NCBI RefSeq assembly: GCF_005503145.1
Contig: NZ_SCNV01000036.1
Span: 1 to 64,000 of the forward strand
Length of the DNA: 64,000 nucleotides
DNA from: Burkholderia sp. 4M9327F10
GTDB taxonomy: Bacteria > Pseudomonadota > Gammaproteobacteria > Burkholderiales > Burkholderiaceae
Reading direction: 5' to 3'
Part shown: in pieces, positions 1 through 7,721 of the stretch
How the letters are laid out: every line of letters starts with the position of its first letter
Position numbering within the stretch: position 1 is the first letter of the stretch
The notes under the pieces: generated by a model
Databases searched by the model: none
The model's input: only the letters and a program-made list of their open reading frames with translations
What the model was told of the DNA's origin: nothing
Position numbers and translations under genes: made by a program

Positions 1-113
1 AAAGAAGGAGAGAAAGAAGACCCAGACACCCACCGAATAACCCGCAAAGCTGGTCCAACGGGTGGGTCAGAATTCAATGCAAATCGTGGGTCAGGATTCC
101 GCGCAAATCAACA
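1..113. mobile_element. Terminus of an IS21-family insertion sequence (partial)
   Basis: The first 113 bases end in two tandem 24-bp repeats followed by AATCAACA. Multiple tandem repeats just inside a terminus that ends in CA are characteristic of IS21-family elements. To the right, an MBL-fold reading frame begins abruptly at about 114, as expected if the element inserted there. The transposase and helper genes would lie left of the window. The family call rests on repeat architecture and remembered similarity of such ends, not on a search. The exact boundary could be off by a few bases. Confidence 0.6.
62..109. repeat. Two tandem 24-bp terminal repeats
   Basis: Bases 62-85 and 86-109 are imperfect direct repeats of the form GTGGGTCAG-R-ATTC-N3-GCAAATC, matching at about 20 of 24 positions. 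They abut without a spacer. In IS21-type elements such repeats are transposase-binding sites. Confidence 0.75.
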
Positions 114-269
114 TACCAGCGCCTGCGGCAACTGCTCCCCCGCATCGATAAGCATCCGGAACTGGATCGTGTCGTCCCGCATGTACTCAACCAACGTACA
201 GTCTCCGTGACGAACATTGAAACTGCAAATACGGACGCTCTCATTTGCCGAAAGTTTTTGGTCAATCAT
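114..269 (-). pseudogene. N-terminal fragment of an MBL-fold hydrolase, truncated by the IS end
   Basis: Reading leftwards from an ATG at 269, about 52 codons encode the first strands of a ComEC/Rec2-type metallo-beta-lactamase fold: a strand with FNVRHGDCTLVEY, then MLIDAGE. These match the FxVGxGD...LIDxG opening of that family. The frame is cut at about 114, before the metal-binding HxxxDH motif, by the IS terminus. The piece is therefore too short to be an enzyme. It resembles, but is not a copy of, the intact MBL-fold gene at 5951-7111. The rest may lie on the far side of the IS, outside the window. Confidence 0.55.
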
Positions 270-359
270 GTTGTGTTCTGAATTGTTTTGGGCAGATCTG
301 TCGATCAGAAAATGCTTGAGCGGGCGCTCGGCCAATCACGTTCGCCTGGCAGGCTGCTG

Positions 360-790
360 TTAGGTCGAGAAAAACGTTAGCCTAACCTTGCGCTGACCGT
401 CCGTCGACCTGGAAAACAGCTTGGCGAGCGCGGAACTGTACTGCTGCCCCTCGACTTCAATTTCAGCCTCGAGGTCAGTAAAAGATATGCGACTCCATGA
501 CTCAGCATAATTCAGACCATCGATGCAATGGTCCAGTACGTCGCAGATGTGCTGCCTTTCTCGACGGTCAGGGCCCTGCTCGCCCCCAGCTATCCGCGAA
601 AATCGCCCACTGTGCCAAAGCCTTGTTTATCCATTCAACCGCTGAGCCGCTTACCCATATCAGACCAATGATCAGCCAGACAATCAGAACGGCGTTGGTC
701 AGCATAAACGGATGCCCGCCGATGATCGCAGTCCCCAGTTTTTCGACTACCCCAGTATCGATTGAGGATCCGGACTCGTCGGGATTAATG
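360..790 (-). pseudogene. Possible decayed small membrane-protein gene in two frames
   Basis: On the minus strand one frame (about 790 to 568) encodes a hydrophobic segment containing MLTNAVLIVWLIIGLIW and stops at 568. A second frame, open from about 625, continues with protein-like sequence (GLNYAESWSRISFTDLEAEI) to a TAA at 360. The two overlap between 568 and 625, so one frameshift would join them. No convincing start codon is present upstream, where an in-frame stop lies at about 793. The family was not recognised. This may be chance, and the 790-1360 stretch to its right shows no gene I can support. Confidence 0.25.
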
Positions 791-1360
791 ATTCAGGTTG
801 AGCTGATACCCCGTTCGGATTAGTCATTTCGAAGTTCACCTGTAAGCGGAATATATACCTACAAGTTAACGGCAGCCACCCGAAAATCTTTGCGTTCAAT
901 TGACTCCGACGATAAACGGTGATGCGCCCTGCATTAAGCCAGGTGTTACGATCAGAAATAACTACGTGCGCGGGCACCGAATCATGGGAGGCGATCCGAC
1001 TACGTGAGCCGTCGCCATGCATCATATTGATGCGCCCCCTTTTCGGCCGTGCGGACGCGCAAGGAGCCTGTCGATGCGAGATTACCCGCGTACTGACCAT
1101 CGACATGGGGTGCTCCCGCGTGAACCTGACAGACTGAAGCTCTTCAAGGTTCGTCGTTAGCAATCCAACATGAGCGACTCGGCGATGACGTTCTGGATGG
1201 ATCGTTTCCAGCCCGCTTAAGATTATTGGGCCAGAGATGGACGCTTTTTTTCCCTCGTCGGGATGCGACCGCTTCGATATGACATGCATTGAGATCTTCA
1301 CTTAAGTTTCGCGGGAATCTGCCGATATGCGTTTTAAGTAAACTACAAGTCTGATACCTG

Positions 1361-1954
1361 ATGGATACCTTTTTCAAACTGATTGTCTACATCTTCATTG
1401 TCGGAGTGATGATCATCATTGGTTATGCGCCGCGCCATGCGGCGCGCCGTCAGATGCTGTATTTCGAGGATTGTCGCGGCCTTTTCGCAACTGCCTTCGT
1501 CACCGCAGGCATAGCCCTCGTGTACACAGCACTCGGTCACATTGAGAAGTTCATTTTTGAATCTCCCGAGATGATGGTGGTAGCGACGACAATCAGCCTC
1601 GAAGTGGCCTATGGGTATATTTCGGAACAGAAATTATCTCGCAAGACACGACGGCTGACCATTGTGGCCTCGCTGATCGTCGGGGGCTTGGGCGCCGTGC
1701 GGATTTTTGCCGCGATCAGGGGTGAAGTGAACGAGACACACTCGGAGCCCAACGGCTGGTATGCATTCCTGCAGGCTGGGATTTGGATCGCGGCATTCGT
1801 CATTGCGTTTCTAGCAAAGATAATCGCGAAACGATCTGAGCGAAAGGAACGGCACGAGAGAGCAATCAAAACGCGCGCAGCAAGGCTTGCAGCAATTGTC
1901 GCTTGCCCATCCGTTGACGCTATGCCAGCACCTATGCTCCGCCAAATCAGTTAA
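1361..1954 (+). CDS. Hypothetical five-span inner-membrane protein
   Basis: A 197-aa protein with about five predicted membrane segments (residues roughly 4-24, 41-58, 70-86, 99-119 and 132-156). A basic, charged tail after residue 156 (KRSERKERHERAIKTR) is probably cytoplasmic. No family was recognised and no catalytic motif is visible. The ATG at 1361 has no obvious ribosome-binding site. The gene stands alone, facing the end of the MBL/E2-E1-JAB/patatin operon across a 560-bp gap with no gene. A role as an accessory protein of that operon is possible only by proximity. The hydrophobic pattern is regular enough that I think it is real. Confidence 0.55.
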   Translation: MDTFFKLIVYIFIVGVMIIIGYAPRHAARRQMLYFEDCRGLFATAFVTAGIALVYTALGHIEKFIFESPEMMVVATTISLEVAYGYISEQKLSRKTRRLTIVASLIVGGLGAVRIFAAIRGEVNETHSEPNGWYAFLQAGIWIAAFVIAFLAKIIAKRSERKERHERAIKTRAARLAAIVACPSVDAMPAPMLRQIS

Positions 1955-2518
1955 GCAAGTGGCTCCGCTCCCTTGGCATCTGGGATATTTGCGCATCCCT
2001 GAATGGCGGGTACTGGCAACTCGATGAATGAAGGATGCCTCATTCCATTGTGCGCTTTCGTATCCGCGCAGGGCAAGGTGGTCGAACTCGCCGTATGACA
2101 GTCGCTTGAGGGAAGTCTTGAACGAAGCTGCATTGCGAGCGGCTTTTGCGTTCAGCCAGTCCGCGCCGACCGTTTCTTCGAACGCGGGACGGCGGCTGCC
2201 AAACTGCCTCCGCACCAATCTTCAGGTACAGCCTGGAGCCGCGATTTGCCAGCATAGCGCTTCTGACATTAACTCATCGCGCATACCATCTACGAACTTG
2301 GGAATTTTCCTGTCGGCACCCCGACAGCGACGATCCCAAAAAACCTACATTTCGACAATTTCCGGATCGACCGCCTCACTTCGGCCATTAGCCCGGTGTA
2401 TCGCACCGGTGAGAGCGCGTCTGCATTCCAGCCCGCGTTAAACGGGGGGGATGGCCTAGCCGAATCGGTTTGATCATGAAAATAATTGACCAGTTCTTAA
2501 GCAATATTTTTGCGATAT
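1955..2518. other. Gene-poor gap downstream of the patatin gene
   Basis: Several short overlapping frames exist on both strands but none has a recognisable domain, a good ribosome-binding site or consistent coding character. Around 2460-2518 the sequence becomes AT-rich. It contains a weak AATAT/ATATT dyad just past the end of the minus-strand patatin gene, but no clear hairpin plus T-run. The stretch may be a decayed gene. Confidence 0.4.
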
Positions 2519-3715
2519 TCAGAGAGCGGGCAGATATCGGTCGAGGATAATGTGGGTAAGCTGCTCGCCGCGTAACGACAGCGCGTCAAGATCTGCCTGT
2601 GTCATTGCGGCGAAATTTGTTGGATAGTCCTTGACGTCCTCACGCGGCACCAGGTCCGACGGCGTATAAGGCAACTGCTCGTCCATCTGCCCCAGGTACA
2701 CCATGCCGAAGCCCTTCAGCAGTCCATTGCGTGCGTAGTGATGCAACCGGTTATAGGTTGCATCCTGCACCTTGCGATGGACCGTCTCGAACGACAGTTT
2801 CACGCGACTGATCCACCAGAACGGACTGGCTTCTCCACCGATCTGCCCTGCCCCCGCATTCAGACTGATGATATGTGTCGCGTTGAAATTATTCACACTG
2901 ATACCCGCGTTCCTGCCCGGCTCGAGGACGGTGACGCCGAGGTTCTCGAAGACACCGCCGTCAGTGAGCACCACCTTGTGCACCGATCTCCGGTTACCGC
3001 GGACAAACGAGAATTTCTGGATCAACGGTGGTAGCAGCAATGGAAACGCCGCCGACGCTGCAACAGCTCGAGCAACGGGAATATGGTTGTCTTCGATGCG
3101 GCCATATCGCCAGCCTCCTGATGCTTGGGAACCGAAGCGGAATGCCGTGCCTGTACGCAGATCGCAGGCGTTGATAATGACCTCCACGCCCTTCCACCTG
3201 ACGTCCTTGATCACAGTGTTACCGAAGATCGTGCGTGCGAGCGCGTCTTCGAATGCGGTCGTCAGGCTCCCCCAGATTGGTAGCAGACCAGATAGGCGGG
3301 CAAGGCCGCTCTCGAACCGTCCCGTAGGCAATCGCGTGATGGCGCGTATGAAGGAAAGCACGGCACCCAATGCGCCGAGCGCGAGGGCGGGCATCGCTGT
3401 GAGCAGAAGGGTCGCGAAAATCTTGGGTGTTTCGCTGCTGAAGAAAACCGACCTTGCTATAGACCCGTTGAAACCCCTGCGCAGTATGTCGACCATTCGC
3501 CGGTCAAACTCGGCGAATTCCGTGCCCCAATATGCAAGGCAGGCACCAATCACGCTTCCACCCGATACGGTGGAAACGACTCTGACCTTGTCCAGCAGCC
3601 CGCGGTCGTTGAGCGCACGCAGACATCCGAGATGAAAGGCCATCGCCCTAGAGCCACCGCCGGAGAGCGCAAGCGTCAAAAATGTCGCGGAGGACGTGCG
3701 GTGTGCGTCAGTCAT
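2519..3715 (-). CDS. Patatin-like phospholipase, likely effector of the operon
   Basis: A 398-aa patatin-fold serine acyl hydrolase, predicted to release fatty acids from membrane phospholipids. Near the N-terminus is the glycine-rich oxyanion loop SGGGSRAM. The nucleophile elbow is STVSGGS with probable nucleophile Ser51, as in patatin/cPLA2-like enzymes. The dyad aspartate is Asp252 in LTDGGVFENLG, so both catalytic residues are present. Between them, about residues 99-125, lies a strongly hydrophobic stretch that could enter a membrane. The gene is last in a three-gene operon. It starts within the end of the E2-E1-JAB gene (GTG 3718, ATG 3715; upstream stop at 3708), so translation is probably coupled. 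Patatin-like lipases are known killing effectors in CBASS (CapV), which suggests a similar role here. That role is inferred; the catalytic family is secure. Confidence 0.88.
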   Translation of the reverse strand: MTDAHRTSSATFLTLALSGGGSRAMAFHLGCLRALNDRGLLDKVRVVSTVSGGSVIGACLAYWGTEFAEFDRRMVDILRRGFNGSIARSVFFSSETPKIFATLLLTAMPALALGALGAVLSFIRAITRLPTGRFESGLARLSGLLPIWGSLTTAFEDALARTIFGNTVIKDVRWKGVEVIINACDLRTGTAFRFGSQASGGWRYGRIEDNHIPVARAVAASAAFPLLLPPLIQKFSFVRGNRRSVHKVVLTDGGVFENLGVTVLEPGRNAGISVNNFNATHIISLNAGAGQIGGEASPFWWISRVKLSFETVHRKVQDATYNRLHHYARNGLLKGFGMVYLGQMDEQLPYTPSDLVPREDVKDYPTNFAAMTQADLDALSLRGEQLTHIILDRYLPAL

Positions 3716-5954
3716 CACGGTCGAATACGTTGCCTGCTATCAACGGCGCTTTCGCTGTCCCACCGACAATCAGCATCAGAAACTGATGGGCCAGGAAATC
3801 GGTACCTTCGAACAGCCGCACCATGGCGCTCCGGTCGGTATGGCTCGGATCAGGTTCTGAGCCCGGATGGGTATGCCACATGCCGATGAACGCCACCGAG
3901 CCTCTCGTTCTCGAAGTCTGTTCTGCATTCATCTCGGCCACGCCGCGGGTGCCGCAGATAAACCCGGCTGGGCTTGCCTGACTATCGGGTGGAGGGCCGC
4001 TTACGGCCGTGATCCATACAATCTTGAGAAACCGGTCGATCTCGCCGAACAGAATTCCGCCCGTCTCTGGCGTGGGTCCCCACATCCTTTCCGACTTGCG
4101 CATCCATCCGAGCATCGCAGATTTTGCCGCGGGGGCAAGCCGGATCTGATAGCCATGACGTGAATCGACAAGCACATCATCGGACGGCCATGAATATTCT
4201 GCTTCAGGCGGTTCATCGGCACGGATGCGTGGGGCTTCGGATATCTGCATGCCGAACCCACGGGCGTGCTCATCCGCACCGCTGGCGAGCCAGCCGGCCG
4301 CCACATTCAACATGCGACCGGTCAGGATCGCGATATCCGCGGCGGAGCCAACGAAGGTGGGATCAGAGCAACCAGGCTCTGGCTGGAACAGGCGCGATGT
4401 TCGCGCCTCTGTCGGCCAGAATTCATCGAGCAACGTGCGCGCGCCCTGGGCATTTGCAAACTCCAGTTTCATGCGTCTGTCGAGGTCGAGCGCAATTCCC
4501 GGTCCGTTGCGCCGGGCCAGGGTCATAAGGCTTGTGTGTGCCCGATGGCCGACGGCCATTGAGACTATCGGCGGATGACTACCCGGCCGGTCACGCAGGC
4601 AGAGCTCCAGCGCAGTTGCAACCCGGACCGACGCCGTTGCATTGATGACAACATCGGCCTCGAACAGTGTCTGTGCGCTCTCGGCATTCCCAAGGACATG
4701 AATGATATTCGTTCGCTGTGGATCCGTATCGATATCCGGGTCGATGAGGCGGACGTTGTTGCGTGTGGCGTACGCCTTATTGATGCCCACCTGGTGCCGA
4801 TTGAAAATCTGCCGCGCGAGCACGCCTGGCTTAACGACCGTCTTGTCGTACAGCGTGAGCTTTCCCGCACCGGCGCGCGCCAGAAATGTCGCAATCGTAC
4901 TGCCGAGCGCCCCGCATCCCAGTATGGCGACGTGATGGCCGCGCCAGTATGCCGCCGGAGTACCGGCATCCCTCGGCACCACGATTTCCGGACGGTCCTC
5001 TAGTACCGAACACCAGTCAATGGAGGCATTTTCGGCCCAATCGTTAAACAGGCGCTCGTCAACTGGATTGTCGTCGGTTCTGGCGAGCACGGCCTTGCGC
5101 AACGCGAGGGCGTCGTCTGCCTTGATGCGCCAGGCGGCAAGATGCTGACGCCGCTCGCCGCCAGCAATGCCCCGCATAGCCGCACCAAGCACGAATACCA
5201 ACGGCTTGTTTTCCGGGTTGCGCAATGCGCCCATCGTCAGGAGCAACCGGATGACGTCGAGAGGGATTCCCCTCGCCTGAAGCACGGTCCTCAGGGCCGC
5301 GAAGGTTTCGGGATACTCAAACGGCATGTCCGACGGCAGGAGGATGGCGGGCGCTATGCTCACCTGCGACGTGGGCGATCTGTAGTCCAGCCACTCACCG
5401 AGTTCAACACAGAAGTCGCTCTCACGAACGATGCGGGCATATCCGGCCCAGAAGGGTGCGGCCGCAACAGGTGTGTTGACGGTTGGCACCACGACCAGCG
5501 CCCGATCGTCATGATAGGCGACGGGCGGATGAAGTGGCAGACCCACGGGGTCAAGCTGGTTTAGGGCTGCTGCCCGTAACCATTCGTGCATACGCAGGAC
5601 GAACCCGAGCATTCCATCGGCCGGCTGCCATTCCGTTTCGGGCGACTGGTAAAGGCAGATCGTATGTCCCCACTGGACATGCGGGAAGCCGCCATAGTCA
5701 GAATGGGCGAACCAGAGAGCCGGAATATCAAGAGGGAACGTCGCCGGCACAAAGACCAGCAACCGTTCTCGCGGCCGGAATGGAATCCCCCCTTCTGCCT
5801 TGGTATAGGCGCTGCATGCGACGGAAACCGAGATCCTCAGATCGGCGCCAGTCGAAGCCGGCTCCGTGACCTCGACGATCTCAAGCGCGTCATTGGACTG
5901 CTCGGCGATCTGCGTCAGCTGCTCGAGTGCCCAGCGTTGTCTTTCAGACCTCAT
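3708..5954 (-). CDS. E2-E1-JAB triple-domain ubiquitin-like conjugation/deconjugation protein
   Basis: A 748-aa fusion. Residues 1-150 look like a prokaryotic E2 domain, with candidate thioester cysteine Cys100 in GHTICLYQSP followed by a conserved-looking Trp-rich helix. Residues about 335-560 are a ThiF/E1 adenylation domain: Rossmann loop ILGCGALG (346-351), Asp370 at the end of strand 2, RQ at 381-382, Lys393, and candidate E1 cysteine Cys529 in PEPGCSDP. Residues about 590-748 are a JAB/MPN+ metalloprotease with Glu630 in ETGGILFG and the full JAMM signature His694-x-His696, Ser704, Asp707. The linker at 150-330 is unassigned. CBASS type II splits these activities between Cap2 (E2-E1) and Cap3 (JAB); here all are on one chain. 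It overlaps the upstream MBL gene by ATGA and the downstream patatin gene. No ubiquitin-like gene or CD-NTase is adjacent, so the modified protein is unknown. Confidence 0.9.
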   Translation of the reverse strand: MRSERQRWALEQLTQIAEQSNDALEIVEVTEPASTGADLRISVSVACSAYTKAEGGIPFRPRERLLVFVPATFPLDIPALWFAHSDYGGFPHVQWGHTICLYQSPETEWQPADGMLGFVLRMHEWLRAAALNQLDPVGLPLHPPVAYHDDRALVVVPTVNTPVAAAPFWAGYARIVRESDFCVELGEWLDYRSPTSQVSIAPAILLPSDMPFEYPETFAALRTVLQARGIPLDVIRLLLTMGALRNPENKPLVFVLGAAMRGIAGGERRQHLAAWRIKADDALALRKAVLARTDDNPVDERLFNDWAENASIDWCSVLEDRPEIVVPRDAGTPAAYWRGHHVAILGCGALGSTIATFLARAGAGKLTLYDKTVVKPGVLARQIFNRHQVGINKAYATRNNVRLIDPDIDTDPQRTNIIHVLGNAESAQTLFEADVVINATASVRVATALELCLRDRPGSHPPIVSMAVGHRAHTSLMTLARRNGPGIALDLDRRMKLEFANAQGARTLLDEFWPTEARTSRLFQPEPGCSDPTFVGSAADIAILTGRMLNVAAGWLASGADEHARGFGMQISEAPRIRADEPPEAEYSWPSDDVLVDSRHGYQIRLAPAAKSAMLGWMRKSERMWGPTPETGGILFGEIDRFLKIVWITAVSGPPPDSQASPAGFICGTRGVAEMNAEQTSRTRGSVAFIGMWHTHPGSEPDPSHTDRSAMVRLFEGTDFLAHQFLMLIVGGTAKAPLIAGNVFDRDD

Positions 5955-7111
5955 TGCTTGCCGAACCCGACCTTCGCCGCAGGTGGTGCGTTCGTTCCAC
6001 GAACCGCAGCGACGGCCTTGGCGAGATCGTCCTTCGCCTGCTCTGACAGCGTGAAGTCGCCGTCAGCCAGCCGGATGCCCCCATCGGTGACGGTGAAGAT
6101 GATTGGACGGAGCTTCTTCGGCGTGCTGTACTCATCGGTGCACAGAAAGTTACCCGGAGCATCGACGATTTCCAGATAGCGGTTCTTTGCCTTCGCATGG
6201 GGCGGGTTATCGCCCGGCATGTTCCTGCCGGGTATGGCTGGCGAAGACGACACAATGTACGCGCCCTTGCGCTTCCCCGACTTCAGGTTGTCCAGAATAT
6301 CCTGTTGCACCGCCTCGTCGTTGTCGAACATCACTTTCCTGGAGCAGTGATGTGGCGCAAGCAGCACATCCCACGACAGCCGACTATCGTTGTCGTGCTT
6401 CCGGGTCTCATCGAACACGCGGCGCAGCGTCGGATGCGCGAGATCGCCGAAGAACAATCCAGCCATCGATCGCGTGGCGTTGCCGATCAATATCTGCAGC
6501 GCAAGGCTCGTTTCGTTCCGCTCATCGGCCGAATCGTCCTTGAATGGCGCATGGATAAATGCGTTGAAGCGGCTTCCTACGTTCGTACCGTCCAGCAGGG
6601 TGACAGGATTGCCCGGTATCGTGAGAAATGCTCTCGGCAGGCCTTGATATTTCTCTTCCTTCAGCAGATCGTCATAGCCGAACACCCGAACCCGGTTACC
6701 CGAGCCAGGATCGCCCTGCGCCGCGATGGTCTCTTCGCGCCGCCGCCCGGCTTCTTTCCTGAAAGCCTGCGCGTCCGCGCACAGATCCTTATGGTATTCG
6801 CGGAAGATCCGCGGCGTGTGCCATAACTCCCCGATGGTGACGTGCTTCAACAGGTTCGCAAACCCACGGCAATGATCCTCGTCCGGATGCGTGAGCACAA
6901 AGCATGAAAGATGGGGCTTGCCATTGCGCTTCGGCAGCTTGGCGATCAGCTCGTCGACGACGGGAATCCTGCCGTTGTCGACTTCGTCAGCGAGTGCACA
7001 ATCATTCAGATCGATCTGCACGACTTCGCTATCGCTGATTACGACGGTGGTGGCGTCACCACAACCGACCGGCCAGAATACGAACGACGGTCCATCGAGA
7101 TCTGCAAACAT
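5951..7111 (-). CDS. MBL-fold hydrolase, first gene of the E2-E1-JAB/patatin operon
   Basis: A 386-aa metallo-beta-lactamase-fold protein of the ComEC/Rec2-like type. The fold opens with FWPVGCGDATTVV. The metal motif is THPDEDH (residues 74-80), so the second histidine of classical HxHxDH is Asp77, a variant common in this branch. Asp222 in LFFGDLAH and His254-His255 in APHHCS complete the likely metal site. The C-terminus is a flexible Pro/Ala-rich tail ending in GFGKQ. I chose ATG 7111 because a GGACGGAG box precedes it; an upstream in-frame start at 7189 would add 26 unlikely residues. It heads the operon and overlaps the next gene by ATGA. MBL-fold genes next to E2-E1-JAB fusions are, to my knowledge, a recurring bacterial arrangement. 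The substrate is unknown; a nucleic acid or nucleotide phosphodiester is one possibility. Confidence 0.85.
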   Translation of the reverse strand: MFADLDGPSFVFWPVGCGDATTVVISDSEVVQIDLNDCALADEVDNGRIPVVDELIAKLPKRNGKPHLSCFVLTHPDEDHCRGFANLLKHVTIGELWHTPRIFREYHKDLCADAQAFRKEAGRRREETIAAQGDPGSGNRVRVFGYDDLLKEEKYQGLPRAFLTIPGNPVTLLDGTNVGSRFNAFIHAPFKDDSADERNETSLALQILIGNATRSMAGLFFGDLAHPTLRRVFDETRKHDNDSRLSWDVLLAPHHCSRKVMFDNDEAVQQDILDNLKSGKRKGAYIVSSSPAIPGRNMPGDNPPHAKAKNRYLEIVDAPGNFLCTDEYSTPKKLRPIIFTVTDGGIRLADGDFTLSEQAKDDLAKAVAAVRGTNAPPAAKVGFGKQ

Positions 7112-7721
7112 GTGAGTCTCCGTCCTTTGGAAACGTGTGATATGCACCGCCAGCGCCGGACGGCAACTTTTACCTAAAATGCGTCTCAATGATATTACAA
7201 AAAACTACAAAATGTTGGGCTTTCGTTGTTTTTTGATACCATATATTGTGTTGCGACGCGACATTTGCAGAGGCCGCCCTGAGGAAAACGTTTGCGTCTT
7301 GCACGAATCAGCAAGAAACGGTCACTTCGACTGAATTGCCGAGGACAGTCCCGGCCGTAGTCACGGTCAGGCCGACTCACGAATTTGCGGATATCAGCTG
7401 TGTTGCCGCGACCCGGAGATGTTCATAAACCGGAAACCTCAAACACGCTTCCGGCGTGACAGGTGAAGGATCGCGAGAGCGCGTGCCACATATGACCGGC
7501 TGTGATATCAAGCGGTGAGAAGTGCCCCAACTGTATGGGAACGGGAACGCGATGTCCCGAAGGCGGCAGCCGGGTAGTGTTCAGGCCCCCGGCATCCAAA
7601 ACGCAGGCCCGGACGCGTACGCGCTCCAGGCGGATTGCGCTGGGTGTGGCGCCCTCGCGATTGACACCGGTCGAGCGCCTGGTCTGGTCGTCCGGTTATG
7701 GATGTGCTGGAGATGCTTGGA
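7112..7721. other. Intergenic region carrying the operon promoter
   Basis: This 610-bp gap separates the start of the MBL gene from the 3' end of the integrase gene; both read leftwards. Bases about 7185-7260 are clearly AT-rich and should contain the operon promoter, though I could not assign convincing -35/-10 boxes. A minus-strand open stretch of about 90 codons covers roughly 7430-7700. It has GC-rich third positions but no start codon or recognisable family, so I do not call it a gene. Confidence 0.4.

Noticed and set aside
747..1301. 184-codon minus-strand open frame
   Set aside because: The composition is irregular, rich in His, Arg and Ser, with no domain-like pattern and no ribosome-binding site.
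2519..7111. Classical CBASS type II assignment
   Set aside because: No CD-NTase gene is present and the E2-E1 and JAB parts are fused, with an MBL-fold protein in place of a nucleotide synthase.
7430..7700. Minus-strand open stretch of about 90 codons with GC-rich third positions between the operon and the integrase
   Set aside because: It has no start codon or ribosome-binding site and no family was recognised. Long open stretches occur by chance in GC-rich DNA.
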